Shown here in pieces: positions 1-11,600 of a DNA stretch of 64,000 bases. The notes beneath the pieces were generated by a model, which did no database searches, was not told the origin of the DNA, and saw only the letters and a list, made by a program, of their open reading frames with translations. The translations under genes were made by a program, and so were the position numbers. Within the stretch, counting starts at the first letter, position 1. Each line of letters starts with the position of its first letter. The stretch spans positions 9,780,563-9,844,562 of the forward strand of contig LR990048.1 of NCBI GenBank assembly GCA_905147135.1. The letters are read 5' to 3'. This stretch comes from Blastobasis lacticolella (taxonomy: Eukaryota > Arthropoda > Insecta > Lepidoptera > Blastobasidae).

Positions 1-1746
1 ATTTTAAACGACTGACATGATTATTGACCTTATGTCGACCTTATGTATGGAGGTCAGTTGGCAGTCGTGCCTGATCTGCTAAATCTTGGATCATAGTCAA
101 AGCGGACCCCGGGTACTCGCGTGCGAGAGCACAAACCAAGATCATCATTATCATCGTCTTTGTGTTAAATTTCGGTTGCCAGGAGTCCGCCTTCCTACTC
201 CTCTTGGTCCACTTCGCTCGGTCTTCGGTATCCTTGGTGGTGAGTTTGTTCTTATCGACGTCTAGCTATCGCTTCGTGGGTTGAACTCTCCTTCCCGTGC
301 CTAGCGGGCTGGCATGTCAGACATTTTTGTCCCCATGTAATTTGCCGTTTAATTTCCTTACTATCATTATCCGCATCTTGTCTCTCACGTTCCGTTTAGA
401 GTAATCTGATCGATTATAATCGTATGGTGCAGGATGTTTTTCAACAAGCTCATAAAACATATTGAAGTCAACATCATCATAATGACGCCACGATGACTAT
501 TTAATTTATATTATTGTCAATGCTACATTGACATTACAATTTGTGTGCCGTTTTTGTAACCTTGATCTGGCTCGGGTTAATATTTGATTATAACATAATG
601 GTGACATCCTGAAAACCTGCTGAAAACGGTCTGGATACATTTCCAGGTTAACCATCAACTGGTAAGTCTATTTTTTTCACCGGTATTCCATATAGGGTGC
701 ACCCAATATTTACGTCGGGGTCGTCTACATTTTTGCATATTAACCATCTGCAGTACGGCCAACATGTCTTCATCCTCGGAAGAAGACATAATTATACTTT
801 AAAATTTTTGAAAACGGATTTTTTCCTTGGATGTTTACTTCTGACAGGTGTCCATAGATTCACCATCTGTAGACCGTGGTAAGTCATTCCGTATTTTAAC
901 TAAAAATTATAACATCAGTAATATCTAAAGAAATTGAACCATGCAACTTCCGCGAATACTATACTATAACTGATACTTTTTACCCGACTACGATGGAGCT
1001 AAGGGAGGGTAATGAAGTTCACAATCTATGTATGTAAAGTTGATAAACGTGGAAGAATCGACAGAGATTTGTCAGGACCATAGCAAGTGGAACAATGTCG
1101 TCTCTGTCGTATGTCGTCAATGTCGTACTCTTGCGGGAGAAAGGGGTTTGTGTGTATGTATGTTGTATGTTTGTATGGATGTTTATTCTAGCTCAAAATC
1201 TACTTGGCCGATTTTCGTTAAAAGCGTATTGATTGTCCGATGGTTACAGGCTCTATTATATATATATATATAGGCATACATTCAATTAAATTATCTTGAA
1301 GATATAAGAACATAAAAACTTCAAAATTTTTAAATTCAGAAGATTTATTCGGTCATGTTAGGAATTTTTATTCACATTGATTGATTCTGTTGTAGGATAA
1401 AGCGCACTGCTTAAATTTGTCCTCAACTGGTTGAAGACATGATTTTCGGACAATATTACGTCACAATGTTTTAAAACGTAGTTATTTCTGTCCTTTACGA
1501 ATGTTTATTTAAACTGTGTGTATACCATGGTGGCTCATTTAAAACGATAACTACAAAATATAACATCAGTAGTAAGTATGAAGAGAGTGTATATAACTTA
1601 AATTACTCGGAAACCATTGCTCTTAGAGAACTAGATCCTAAAAAGAAATGATAGTGCCCGTCGATATCTATAAGTATTTGCTGTTCTGGATCAAGCGTTT
1701 TAAGGCAAATAGTTTCAGAGTTATTACAGTTTTAAGATTGACAGCT
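1..1746 (-). mobile_element. Harbinger-like composite element, copy A (inverted, runs off left edge)
   Basis: This stretch is the reverse complement of roughly 22430-24200 (copy C) and, over part of its length, of 4960-6190 (copy B). Homology stops near 1746 inside the 108-bp repeat zone of the element. On the minus strand it carries the same short reading frame starting at 789 (MSSSEDED...RKYWV), as well as the retrotransposon tail and SINE remnant seen in copy C. Those cargo pieces were therefore already part of the element before it was copied. The left end lies outside the window. Confidence 0.75.
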
Positions 1747-2573
1747 CTCTCAGTGTCGCTTAGAATCAACAACTCCCACGTCTGATACGGTATTCGGAGC
1801 AAACCAGCTCTTTGGGTGAGACCCGTGACATCCGCTGGGCTTGGATGCTCAAAATACAAGTACAGACGACGGAACCACCGATGAGGGCGACGCCATACTT
1901 AGTTCTTGCTAATATGACCTACATACACCCTTGCAGAAGCATTTCTGGCTGGTGTTGTACCTGAACGGAACGGAACGGAATATTATTCTTACATTCAACC
2001 GTGTAAAGATGATGGTATCGGAGATATTCATGAGACTATTAAAATTAATAAAAATAAAATTTATTTTATTTTTTAACAACTTAATCAATGACTTTAGAGC
2101 AAAATAATCTACTAAGAAAATAAAGGCACATTATTAAGCTATACAAAACTATTTTTTGAATTTCAATCGGTTTATAAAGAAGCGATATATTGTAATTTTT
2201 CTCTAGCAACGGGCACCATTTGAAGCGCCATACGATTGTTTTAATTTGCGTAAATTGCATGAATTAATGACTTTGAATGAAAAAGCGTATTAACAGCCGA
2301 GAGACAATATCTAAAATGCTTGGTTCTCCAGCTGTGACGTCATCAAAAAAGCCGCCGCCGCCGCCGCGTTTTGAAATTTGCCTTGTAAACAGACTGTATT
2401 GCATTTAGAAGTATGTGTGGGGTATCAAATGAAGCAGAATAAAATGTGCTATAATATTGTCCATACATTCATCTATGTAAAAAATATAGTTTGAGAGATA
2501 TTCTTGTTAATATGAAAATTTTGTAAAAAAATAATGTTTGTAATTTTTAACTTTACGGGTATCTTTATAACAA
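1747..2573. other. intergenic, no gene seen
   Basis: AT-rich spacer. It holds a palindromic TGACGTCA (CRE-like) near 2336 followed by a short GCC run (about 2351-2367), which looks like part of an unclassified repeat. No coding exon could be supported. Confidence 0.4.
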
Positions 2574-2785
2574 AACTAGTGGACCCGGCGCGACTTCGTA
2601 CGCGTACACCTATTTTACCCTTACCTACCCTTTTTTTCTTACTTAAAAACCTTCCTCTTGAATCACTCTATCTATTAAAAAAAACCGCATCAAAATCCGT
2701 TGCGTAGTTTCAAAGATTTAAGCATACAAAGGGACATAGGGACAGAGAAAGCGACTTTGTTTTATACTATGTAGTGATAATGTAT
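2574..2785 (+). repeat. short interspersed repeat (CTAGTGGACCCGGCG type)
   Basis: Starts with ACTAGTGGACCCGGCG, then a phrase of the type 'catcaaaatccgttgcgtagtt' and a block mentioning tandem 'gggaca' motifs. The same family recurs near 10200-10300/11152-11380, 19910-20150, 29388-29629, 37378-37574 and 50890-51070. It is common in insect genomes and non-coding. Confidence 0.6.
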
Positions 2786-3154
2786 GAAAGAAAATAATAA
2801 AGACACATCGCGCACCCAGATAAAAACTGTCATAACACACAAAATGTGCTTTTTGGGCAAGCGCATTTGAAGTTTTTTTATAAATGAAAATCGTCATTAA
2901 AAATTATCGTCAAGGAACAGTAAGTTGAATTCCCAAAATGTTGAAATCCCGAAATGTTTACTTTCTCAATATATTATGCTGTTAGAACCCTGATGACTAT
3001 TTATTTCCCTATATTCTCCAAATGAAAATAAAATTTTTAATGTAGGTACTGGTTCTTTAATTAAAATGTTTATTTTTTTAAAGATAATGTGTCACTTTTT
3101 TAGATTAAATGTAGTTTGTTGCTTGAAATAAAACCATTTTTACCTAATCATATC

Positions 3155-3732
3155 AGCCAGAAGACGCCCACTGCTGGGCATAGGCCTCCCCCAGAGATCT
3201 CCACAAAGACCGGTCCTGTGCTTTCCGCATCCAGCTGGTACCTGCGATCCTTACAAGGTCGTCGGTCCACCTTGTAGGAGGCCTACCCACACTGCGTCTA
3301 CCGGTACGTGGTCGCCACTCGAGAACTTTACTGCCACTTCAGTCTGGCAATCCTTAGAGCTATGTCGGTGACCTTAGTTCGCTTGCGGATCTCCTCATTT
3401 CTGACTCGATCGCGCAAAGAAACTCCGAGCATAGCTCTTTCCATTGCCCTTTGGGTAACAGTGAGCTTTCTTATAAGGCCCATAGTAAGTGGCCACGTTT
3501 CAGATCCGTAAGTCATCACTGGCAACACACATTGGTCAAAGACCTTCGTCTTGAGACACTGCGGTAATTGGGACGAAAATATGTGGCGTATCTTCCCGAA
3601 CGCTGCCCAACCGAGTTGGAATTGTCGATTGACCTCTTTCTCGAAATTGGACCTACCTAGCCGAACTATTTGTCCTAGGTATGTATAGTCGTCAACAACT
3701 TCAAGTGGAGTGCCTCCAACTGTCACTGGACA
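3155..3732 (-). mobile_element. RTE-type non-LTR retrotransposon, 3' fragment
   Basis: Minus-strand reading 3726-3328 gives a 132-residue peptide with YLGQ, a TKVFDQCVLPVMTYGSETW-type segment and an MLGVSLRDR segment. These are characteristic of the C-terminal end of RTE-clade reverse transcriptases. The non-coding 3' end (GAAGACGCCC...CTGGGCATAGG on the plus strand) follows to about 3155. The fragment is truncated at its 5' end. Related fragments lie at 9515, 38096 and 42325. Confidence 0.85.
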
Positions 3733-4389
3733 TTTTACCTAATCATTGGTTAAATGTTCTTAATAAATCTGATAAATGTTTAACAAAATTATAGTTTTAT
3801 TGTCATTACTAACAAATTAATGAAATCCTAGTATACGAAATGTACACATTATGATATTGAGTAAGTACATACTTTTAGAATTACATATATTTTTAAATTT
3901 AAGTTGAAAGACTTATCGTAACCACTTCGGTTCGTACAGTCAAATTAATGGGAAACATACTACCTACTTAATATAGTTTGTAATTTTCTCATATTGAGTA
4001 GGTCGCAAAATTATTAAACCACTGTTAGTTAATTATCACGATTATGCGGCTGTGTGCGACGGAATAAACTGTTATAAATTATAAAAACTTAGACTAGCAA
4101 TAAATTTATGAAATTGGTCGACACCACAACTGACCGAAGCAAAGAATAAGCATTGCTATTTAGAGAGGTATTTAATGCTGCTAGCATCTTGGGTACGCTT
4201 GTACACGGCCCCATTTTGTCATTTTTTTAAATTAGTTTAATTTCTTTTTACTTTTTATTGTACGTATTTAGTTTTAATGTCAATTTTTGATAATTGAAGC
4301 AATATATTCAGATTAAATTATAACACGAGCTGTAAAAAAATAGTGTAGTGCCCAATGGCTTAGTATCCTTATCTTGAAGGCACTTTGGC
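3733..4389. other. intergenic, no gene seen
   Basis: AT-rich sequence without a supportable exon, RNA gene or complete repeat. Confidence 0.4.
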
Positions 4390-6190
4390 GCGTTGGCAAA
4401 ACTTGTTACACGCCGAGCAATTTGTATGCAAGTACATTGACATGTGGCGAAATGTACCACTGTGCAGCGCGCCGCGCGGCGCACTGCATGATGGAGCAAC
4501 ACCCGCAATTCAAGCCCGAAATGTCAGTTCTGTATAAATTTTGTCCACATTTTTCAATTTAGCCCCATCGTGCAGCGTGTGGCACGATGTCAGCAGATGT
4601 CAGCATGAAACGTCACATCTGACTGTTTCTTTTTACCAACAGTTCGAATCTTTCCTCCATATGTGATACAGTTCACACACATATATCTGTCTACTTTTTT
4701 TAGTACAGATACAACGCGTGTGAATGAAATAGGAAACCGATCTTGTCAAAGAAAGTTTGACCGTTGATGCGTAAGCCCCTCCCCCTTTTCTGATTCTTTA
4801 ACATTAACGATGTTGTTTTGCTATCGTGATCCTGTCGTCATTCTCTTTTCAGTTCATCCCGAATTATAAATCAGGCATGTTTGGTTCTAGAACACTAGTT
4901 TCTAAAAAGAAATGTTGGTACTCGTAGAAATCTACATTTTGAAAGGCACCTGTCAAACTTAAAACTGTAATAACTCTGAAACTATTGGCGCTAGAATACT
5001 AGTTCCTGAAGAAAAATGATAGTGCTCGTCGAGATCTACATTCCGGATGACAGCTTTCAATCTTAAAACTGTAATAACTCTGAAACTATTTGCCTTAAAA
5101 CGCTTGATCCAGAACAGCAAATACTTAAAGATAATCGACGGGCACTATCATTTCTGTTTAGGATCTAGTTTTCTAAGAGCAATGGTTTCCGAGTAATTTA
5201 AGTTATATACACTCTCTTTATACTTACTACTGATGTTATACTTTGTATTTATAGTTTTGAATGAGCCACCATGGTATACATTCAGTTTAAGTAAACATTC
5301 GTAAAGTACAGAAATAACTACGTTTTAAAACATTGTGTCGTAATATTGTCCGAAAATCATGTCTTCAACCAGTTAAGGACAAATTTAAGCAGTGCGGTTT
5401 ATCCTACAACAGAATCAATCAATGTGAATAAAAATTCCTAACATGACCGAATCAATCTTCTGAATTTAAAAATTTTGAAGTTTTTATGTTCTTATATCCT
5501 TAAGATAATTTAATTGAATGTATTATCATAGAGCCTGTAACCATCGGACAATCAATACGCTTTTAACAAAAATCGGCCAAGTAGTTTTTGAGCTAGAAAT
5601 ACAAATATTCATATCAACATACATACACACAAACCCCTTTCTCCCGCAAGAGTACGACATTGACGACATACGACAGAGACGACATTGTTCCACTTGCTAT
5701 GGTCCTGACAAATCTCTGTCGATTCTTCCACGTTTATCAACTTTACATACATAGATTGTTAACTTCATTACCCTCCCTTAGCTCCATCGTAGTCGGGTAA
5801 AAAGTATCAGTTATAGTATAGTATTCGCGGAAGTTGCATGGTTCTATTTCTTTAGATATTACTGATGTTATACTTTTTAGTTAAAATATGGATTGACTTA
5901 CCACGGTCTACAGATGGTGAATCTATGGACACCTGTCAGAAGTAAACATCCAAAGAAAAAATCCGTTAACAAAGATTTTAAAGTAAAATTATGTCTTCTT
6001 CCGAGGATGAAGAAATGTTGGCCTTACTGCAGATGGTTAATATGCAAAAATGTAGACGACCCCGACGTAAATATTGGGTGCACTCTATATGGAATACCGG
6101 TGAAAAAAATAGACTTCCCAGTTGATGGTAAACCTGGAAATGTATCCAGACCGTTTTCAGCAGGTTTTCAGGATGTCACCATCTTTTAGG
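4390..6190 (+). mobile_element. Harbinger-like composite element, copy B (truncated)
   Basis: Collinear with copy C from about 21670 to 23560, but both termini are missing. Homology begins near 'aaacttgttac' (4405) and ends after 'ggatgtcacca' (6180). It carries 2-3 units of the ~108-bp internal repeat (4886-5096). A 44-codon frame at 5991-6125 starts with MSSSEDEEM and contains RRKYWVHSIW, which resembles the start of PIF/Harbinger nuclease proteins. A stop follows directly, so the copy is non-functional. Confidence 0.7.
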
Positions 6191-6562
6191 TTTACTCACC
6201 GGCAGCTCAATAAACTGCGGATTTAAAATGTAAACTGCATTGAAGAGGCAAAAGAAATGCTCCAAGGTACTGGGAAAAGCTAATAGCTGGCGAGGTTGAA
6301 GACCTAATCTGGCGACATCGATCGTTTCGTCTAAGCGAGAGGTTTCGAGAGAGGTTAAAAGTTTATATGGACAGTTACATGCCACATCATGAGAACCCAT
6401 TTAGCACAGAGCCAGACGTCAGCATACATTGATGAGATCAATATTTCTCTTAAATAGCATATGAACAATAAGGCATTCGAGGGCAAAATGACGAAGGCGC
6501 GTGGCAGAAGGTAACAAACGACACATTTCGTGATCTTCAAAAAAGGTAATATAGGTAACACC
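6191..6562. other. intergenic, no gene seen
   Basis: Spacer between copy B and the MITE at 6563. The overlapping reading frames here have no recognisable motif. Confidence 0.35.
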
Positions 6563-6726
6563 CAATGAGGAGTTTTCCAGTAGGTATTGATAGTTTGTTT
6601 CAAAAAGCATCAATAGATGGCGCTCCTACAATTTTGGTAATCTTCTTTAAATCTGCATGATGGTGGCAGTGATTTCATGCAGCCAAGTAATACTAAACTT
6701 GAAAATAAAGTGTTTATTAATAGATA

Positions 6727-7009
6727 TGTAGCGACATCTATCGCTCCACTAGGGAAACTCAACGATACTCACATTACGAGTACACGAACACAAGGTTGGC
6801 AAGCATCCGCATATAGATGGCGCTAACCGTCCTGCATCGCGCTAGAGAAATGTGCCAACTTCCACGGCATATATACAACTTCCGACGATCAACTGTCGGA
6901 CCCTTGGTCCCCTGGTCACAACACCCGGCCAGGTGGGTAATTACCCTTTTCTACCTTCTAACCATCTTCGCTTGCCAACATTGGCGGCTATCTTATCCTG
7001 CACCGCCAA
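6727..7009 (+). repeat. left LTR of TRIM copy 1
   Basis: 283-bp LTR. The apparent reading frame inside it (start near 6817) recurs in every LTR copy and is not a gene. Confidence 0.88.
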
Positions 7010-7311
7010 AGTGGTGACTCCGACGTGATCCTTACGTCTTCCCTACCTGACTCCCGCACACAGCAGTCACAGCCTTGACCATAGTCGGCACAACGCGTGC
7101 TTCCTGGTCGCTCACCTGCGGCATCTCACTGTCCCCACCCAGTCTCGACTCACTGCAGACTTGGGAACAGCATCGCTTCGGCACAGCTCACAGCGCAACC
7201 TCACGCCAGAGCTACGCCATTGCTCACCGCATCGCCAGACTGACTACGCTTCATACGTCAGCTTCAGCGTTTCTCGCTTCGGTATCGACCTCCAGTCTCC
7301 GGGGGGAGTAC

Positions 7312-7594
7312 TGTAGCGACATCTATCGCTCCACTAGGGAAACTCAACGATACTCACATTACGAGTACACGAACACAAGGTTGGCAAGCATCCGCATATA
7401 GATGGCGCTAACCGTCCTGCATCGCGCTAGAGAAATGTGCCAACTTCCACGGCATATATACAACTTCCGACGATCAACTGTCGGACCCTTGGTCCCCTGG
7501 TCACAACACCCGGCCAGGTGGGTAATTACCCTTTTCTACCTTCTCACCATCTTCGCTTGCCAACATTGGCGGCTATCTATTCCTGCACCGCCAA
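7312..7594 (+). repeat. right LTR of TRIM copy 1
   Basis: 283-bp direct repeat of 6727-7009, preceded by the polypurine tract and followed by the AGATA duplication. Confidence 0.88.
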
Positions 7595-7855
7595 AGATAC
7601 ATAACTGTTAAAGGTTGAACGAAGTGTAAAAATAAATATTTATAGAAGTTGGCACTATGTTCCATTATTATTACAACCTCTAAAATGGTTGAAAACTATT
7701 GACAAATATAATATTATCCAATACAACGTACCCAGGTTTTATATCCTGTTTGCTAAGAACCTATTTCAAGCGATTATCAATTACCAAAATTGTCGGGGCG
7801 CCATCTAGTGAGTGGTTAGGAATGCCTTAAATACCTATTGGAAAACTCCTCATTG

Positions 7856-8638
7856 GTGAAGACCTATCGTGCTCCTGAACGTGAGGAATTGATTTGCGAT
7901 CCGTATCAGAACTAAAGTTTTAACAGGCTGACATATGTTTCAGTTGCAAAATTGGACAGGCAATGAACAGCTCACTTAAGTACCTCGCAGAACCGATGGC
8001 CGATGATAGCGGAAAGTTCCCGAGATGCGATCACTTAGGTACCGGCAAACAGCATGGGACGGCCCTACACGAGATACACATACATTAAGGGCGTCCGTTG
8101 CGTTGTGCGTAAGCACAGCGCGTGGTCATGCGTATTCTAATCCATTGCCGGTCTTTTTTCAGGCGTTGCGTCGCGCACGCCACGGACTAAACCCGCAGTA
8201 GTCGATGCAACGTTCAACGCAATATAGTGACGCAACGAGGACACAGGGTCTATCGGTGTGGAAGGGTGGGAAAGGCCTACGTTTATCAGCAGTGGACGTG
8301 CTTCGGCTGAAATTAAAGACCTTATCTGTCTAGTGATGATGCTATAACACCTTTGGCGAAGTAGGTTGCAATGCTCGGTAGCACAGCTTGGTAGGGTTGG
8401 CATGGTTAGACTGGCAAGAAGGTCGCTAATATTCCAATTTCTTTGGTAGTTACCCACCTAAAATATTATAAACTGTACTTTTAAATGCTAATCAAATAGG
8501 TACCTACTTAACTATATTTACGTAGTACAGGTTAATGAAAACGTGTTAGCAATATTTCACAGCGAGAGTGGCCTTTCGCGTAAGTGCCTATAGTGAAATA
8601 GCTACCTTATCGGCAGCTATCTTCAAAGTTTCGTTGAA
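7856..8638. other. 5' flank of gene 1
   Basis: Sequence between the MITE and the gene 1 start codon. The last ~150 bases would contain the promoter and 5' UTR. No clear TATA box was identified, and it does not share the conserved upstream block of genes 2 and 3. The 106-aa minus-strand frame at 8137-8457 has no family features. Confidence 0.4.
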
Positions 8639-11600
8639 ATGAATTATAATGTATTTATTGTTTTCCTTACAGTTATAAATATATTGTTTAAAAGTGGTTG
8701 GTGTGAACAATATATTGAGGATATCTTTGGAACATTAGAAGCACCGCAATATGCCGGCGAATATTTTCCTGACCGATATTTGTCTTCTGATAGCAAGCCT
8801 ACGTACGAGGACTTGACTCACTACGTTGCAGCGCTCAATAAAACAGTGTCATATTATACGAATAAGTACAATAGAACGGACCATAACCGAGCTCTGGGAT
8901 GTTTTTATGCAAAAGGTCCGTAAGTATAAAATTGTTGAGTTGATAATCGTATTACAATGGTGCCGTTTTAAACAATTGTGGTTATTATCACATATATTAA
9001 ACTTAGTTTACGAGTTTGTTTATGCTTGGCCAAATAAAGCTTACTTGAACTAACTTCTTAGTAGTGCGTATGTTTAGGTGACTCAAACCAGGGATGGGAT
9101 TGAATGCCAAAATTGTTCTGGTACATAGGGACGACACACATAAGTCGCAAAAAGTAGGTTTACCGCTGTAAGGTGTATTTTCTATAGCACCATCTTGCTA
9201 TCTGCTCGTTGAGATCGTTTGTAGTAATCATCTTTCTCCTGTATTACAGACAGATTTCCTTATTTATTATAATTGGGCTGAAAATCGATTCTACACGCGA
9301 AAGAGTTTCAGCGACTATGTTATCTGTGCCTGTGACGTGTCTAATATCTGTTGAAATATCGCTAATGAATGATAAATGAGGATTTACTTTATCAAAAGTG
9401 AAAGTTAATGGCTAGTGATTATAGCACTAATCTGGTAAACCACCTACGTGACGACATTAATATTGCCATCAAATCACTGTGCATCGAAGGTGGAGGCGGG
9501 TCCAAGGCATTATCATCAGAAGACGCCCATTGCTGGGCATAGGCCTCCCCCAGACATCTCCACAAAGGCCGGTCTTGTGCCTTCCGTATCCAGCTGGTAC
9601 CTGCGATCTATATCAGATCGTCGGTCCACCTTGTGGGAGGCATTTCCTGCCCCATCAGCCATCTGTTCTGCGAGCTATGTGCCCTGCTCACTGCCATTTA
9701 AGATTGGCAATCCTTCGGGCTATGTCCGAGACGTTAGCTCGCTTGCGGATCTCCTTATTCCTGATTCCTGTATACATGGCACACACTACTGTTTATGTAA
9801 ATAGTCTCGAAGCTTTATCCCGACGGCGGAATAAGATTTTCCGTAAAAGCTAAACCCATTAACTCACTTTAGTTTACAGTTCACGGGGTCACCAATGTAG
9901 GGCTAGGTCGTTTGAGAGGGAATAGTGAAGTAAATACTAATAGAGATGCACTATTTATATAAGTTAATCCGAAATTACAAGTGTCGAGAGCGCTTGTGTG
10001 AACGCAATATGTAACGTGCCACGCTAGGCGCCCAAAGCTACGTAAGAATGAACATAATGCTTTACATAAGCAGTTTTTATGTTAAGTTACTAGCATATCG
10101 TTAGAAAAGATATAAAGTAGGTAACTTTTTAAAATGAAACGTCTACCTATTACAATCGCTTATGTTTATTTTTATAGCAATATCTTTAATACATAGTATA
10201 AATAAAGTCAATTATCTCTGTCTGTCCCTATGTATCTATGTACGCTTACATCTTTTGAACTATGCAACCAATTAAATACGGTTTTAACAATAGTTATAGT
10301 TGTAGCGACATCTATCGCTCCACTAGGGAAACTTAACAATACTCACATTACGAGTACACGAACACAAGGTTGGCAAGCATCCGCACATAGATGGCGCTAA
10401 CCGTCCTGCATCGCGCTAGATAAATGTGCCAACTTCCACGGCATATACACAACTTCCGACGATCAACTGTCGGGCCCTTGGTCCCCTGGTCACAACACCC
10501 GGCCAGGTGGGTAATTACCCTTTTCTACCTTCTCACCATCTTCGCTTGCCAACATTGGCGGCAACCTTATCCCTGCACCGCCAAAGTGGTGACCCCGACA
10601 TGATCATTACGTCTTCCCTACCTGACTCCCACACACAGCAGTCACAGCCTTGACCATAGTCGGCACGGACGCGTGCTTCCTGGTCGTTCACCTGCGGCAT
10701 CTCACTGCAGACTTGGGAACAGCATCGCTTCGGCACAGCTCACAGCACAACCTCACGCCAGAGCTACGCCATTGCTCACCGCATTGCCAGACTGACTACG
10801 CTTCATACGTCAGCTTCAGCGTTTCTCGCTTCGGTATCGACCTCCAGTCTCCGGGGGGAGTACTGTAGCGACATCTATCGCTCCACTAGGGAAACTCAAC
10901 GATACTCACATTACGAGTACACGAACACAAGGTTGGCAAGCACCCGCACATAGATGGCGCTAACCGTCCTGCATCGCGCTAGAGAAATGTGCCAACTTCC
11001 ACGGCATATACACAACTTCCGACGATCAACTGTCGGGCCCTTGGTCCCCTGGTCACAACACCCGGCCAGGTGGGTAATTACCCTTTTCTACCTTCTCACC
11101 ATCTTCGCTTGCCAACATTGGCGGCTATCATATCCTGCACCGCCAAAAAGTGATTCCAGAAGAAGGTTAAGCAAGAATAAAAAGGGTAGGTAAATAGGTG
11201 TAGCGTAGGTGTAACATAGGTGTGGTGTAACATCCCCCGAGGGGTTGGGTACTTGGATCACAGGTTTTCTCCGTGAAAAAAAGAAAGAGGGTAGTTGTAG
11301 GCTAGGTGTAGTGTAGGTATAGGGCAAGTGTAGGTTAGGTGTACGGTAGGGGGTAGAACGCCAGGCGAACGAAGTCGCGGCAACCTAGCTTAGCTATCTT
11401 GTAATTAACTAACAATGATTTGTTATACATCTTGCAAGTACATAGTAGGTACAATAATCAACAGATAACAGATTAGGTAGAAGAAAAGAAACTATTTGAT
11501 GATGATCATCATTGTCATCATCTTGTGCTCCAGGTTACGCATGTGACGCGAAAGCCCCAGTTTCCGCCTAAGAAACAATTAGTTACACAAAAACAATGTA

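Larger units (their letters stand above)
6727..7594 (+). mobile_element. TRIM-type LTR retroelement, copy 1
   Basis: Two near-identical direct LTRs (6727-7009 and 7312-7594, 283 bp each) start with TGTAGCGACATC and end with CACCGCCAA. They flank only 302 bp of internal DNA. The internal part begins with a plausible primer binding site TGGTGACTCCGACGTGA at 7012 and ends with a purine tract (GGGGGGAG) just before the right LTR. The target duplication AGATA lies at 6722-6726 and 7595-7599. There is no gag or pol, so the element must be moved in trans. The few differences between the LTRs suggest a recent insertion. Confidence 0.9.
6563..7855 (-). mobile_element. 420-bp MITE interrupted by a TRIM retroelement
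   Basis: Ends are CAATGAGGAGTTTTCCAG on the left and its inverse ending CATTG on the right. Removing the TRIM (6727-7594) and one 5-bp target duplication leaves 420 bp. That is exactly the length of the uninterrupted twin at 14922-15341, which lies in the opposite orientation. There is no coding capacity. The superfamily is not certain because no target duplication could be defined. Confidence 0.85.

Noticed and set aside
6817..7017. Reading frame MALTVLHRAREM..., also at 7402 and 10954
   Set aside because: It repeats because it lies in the LTRs of the TRIM elements; it has no domain and stops at the LTR end.
8137..8457. 106-codon minus-strand frame upstream of gene 1
   Set aside because: No motif, no splice support, and low-complexity composition.
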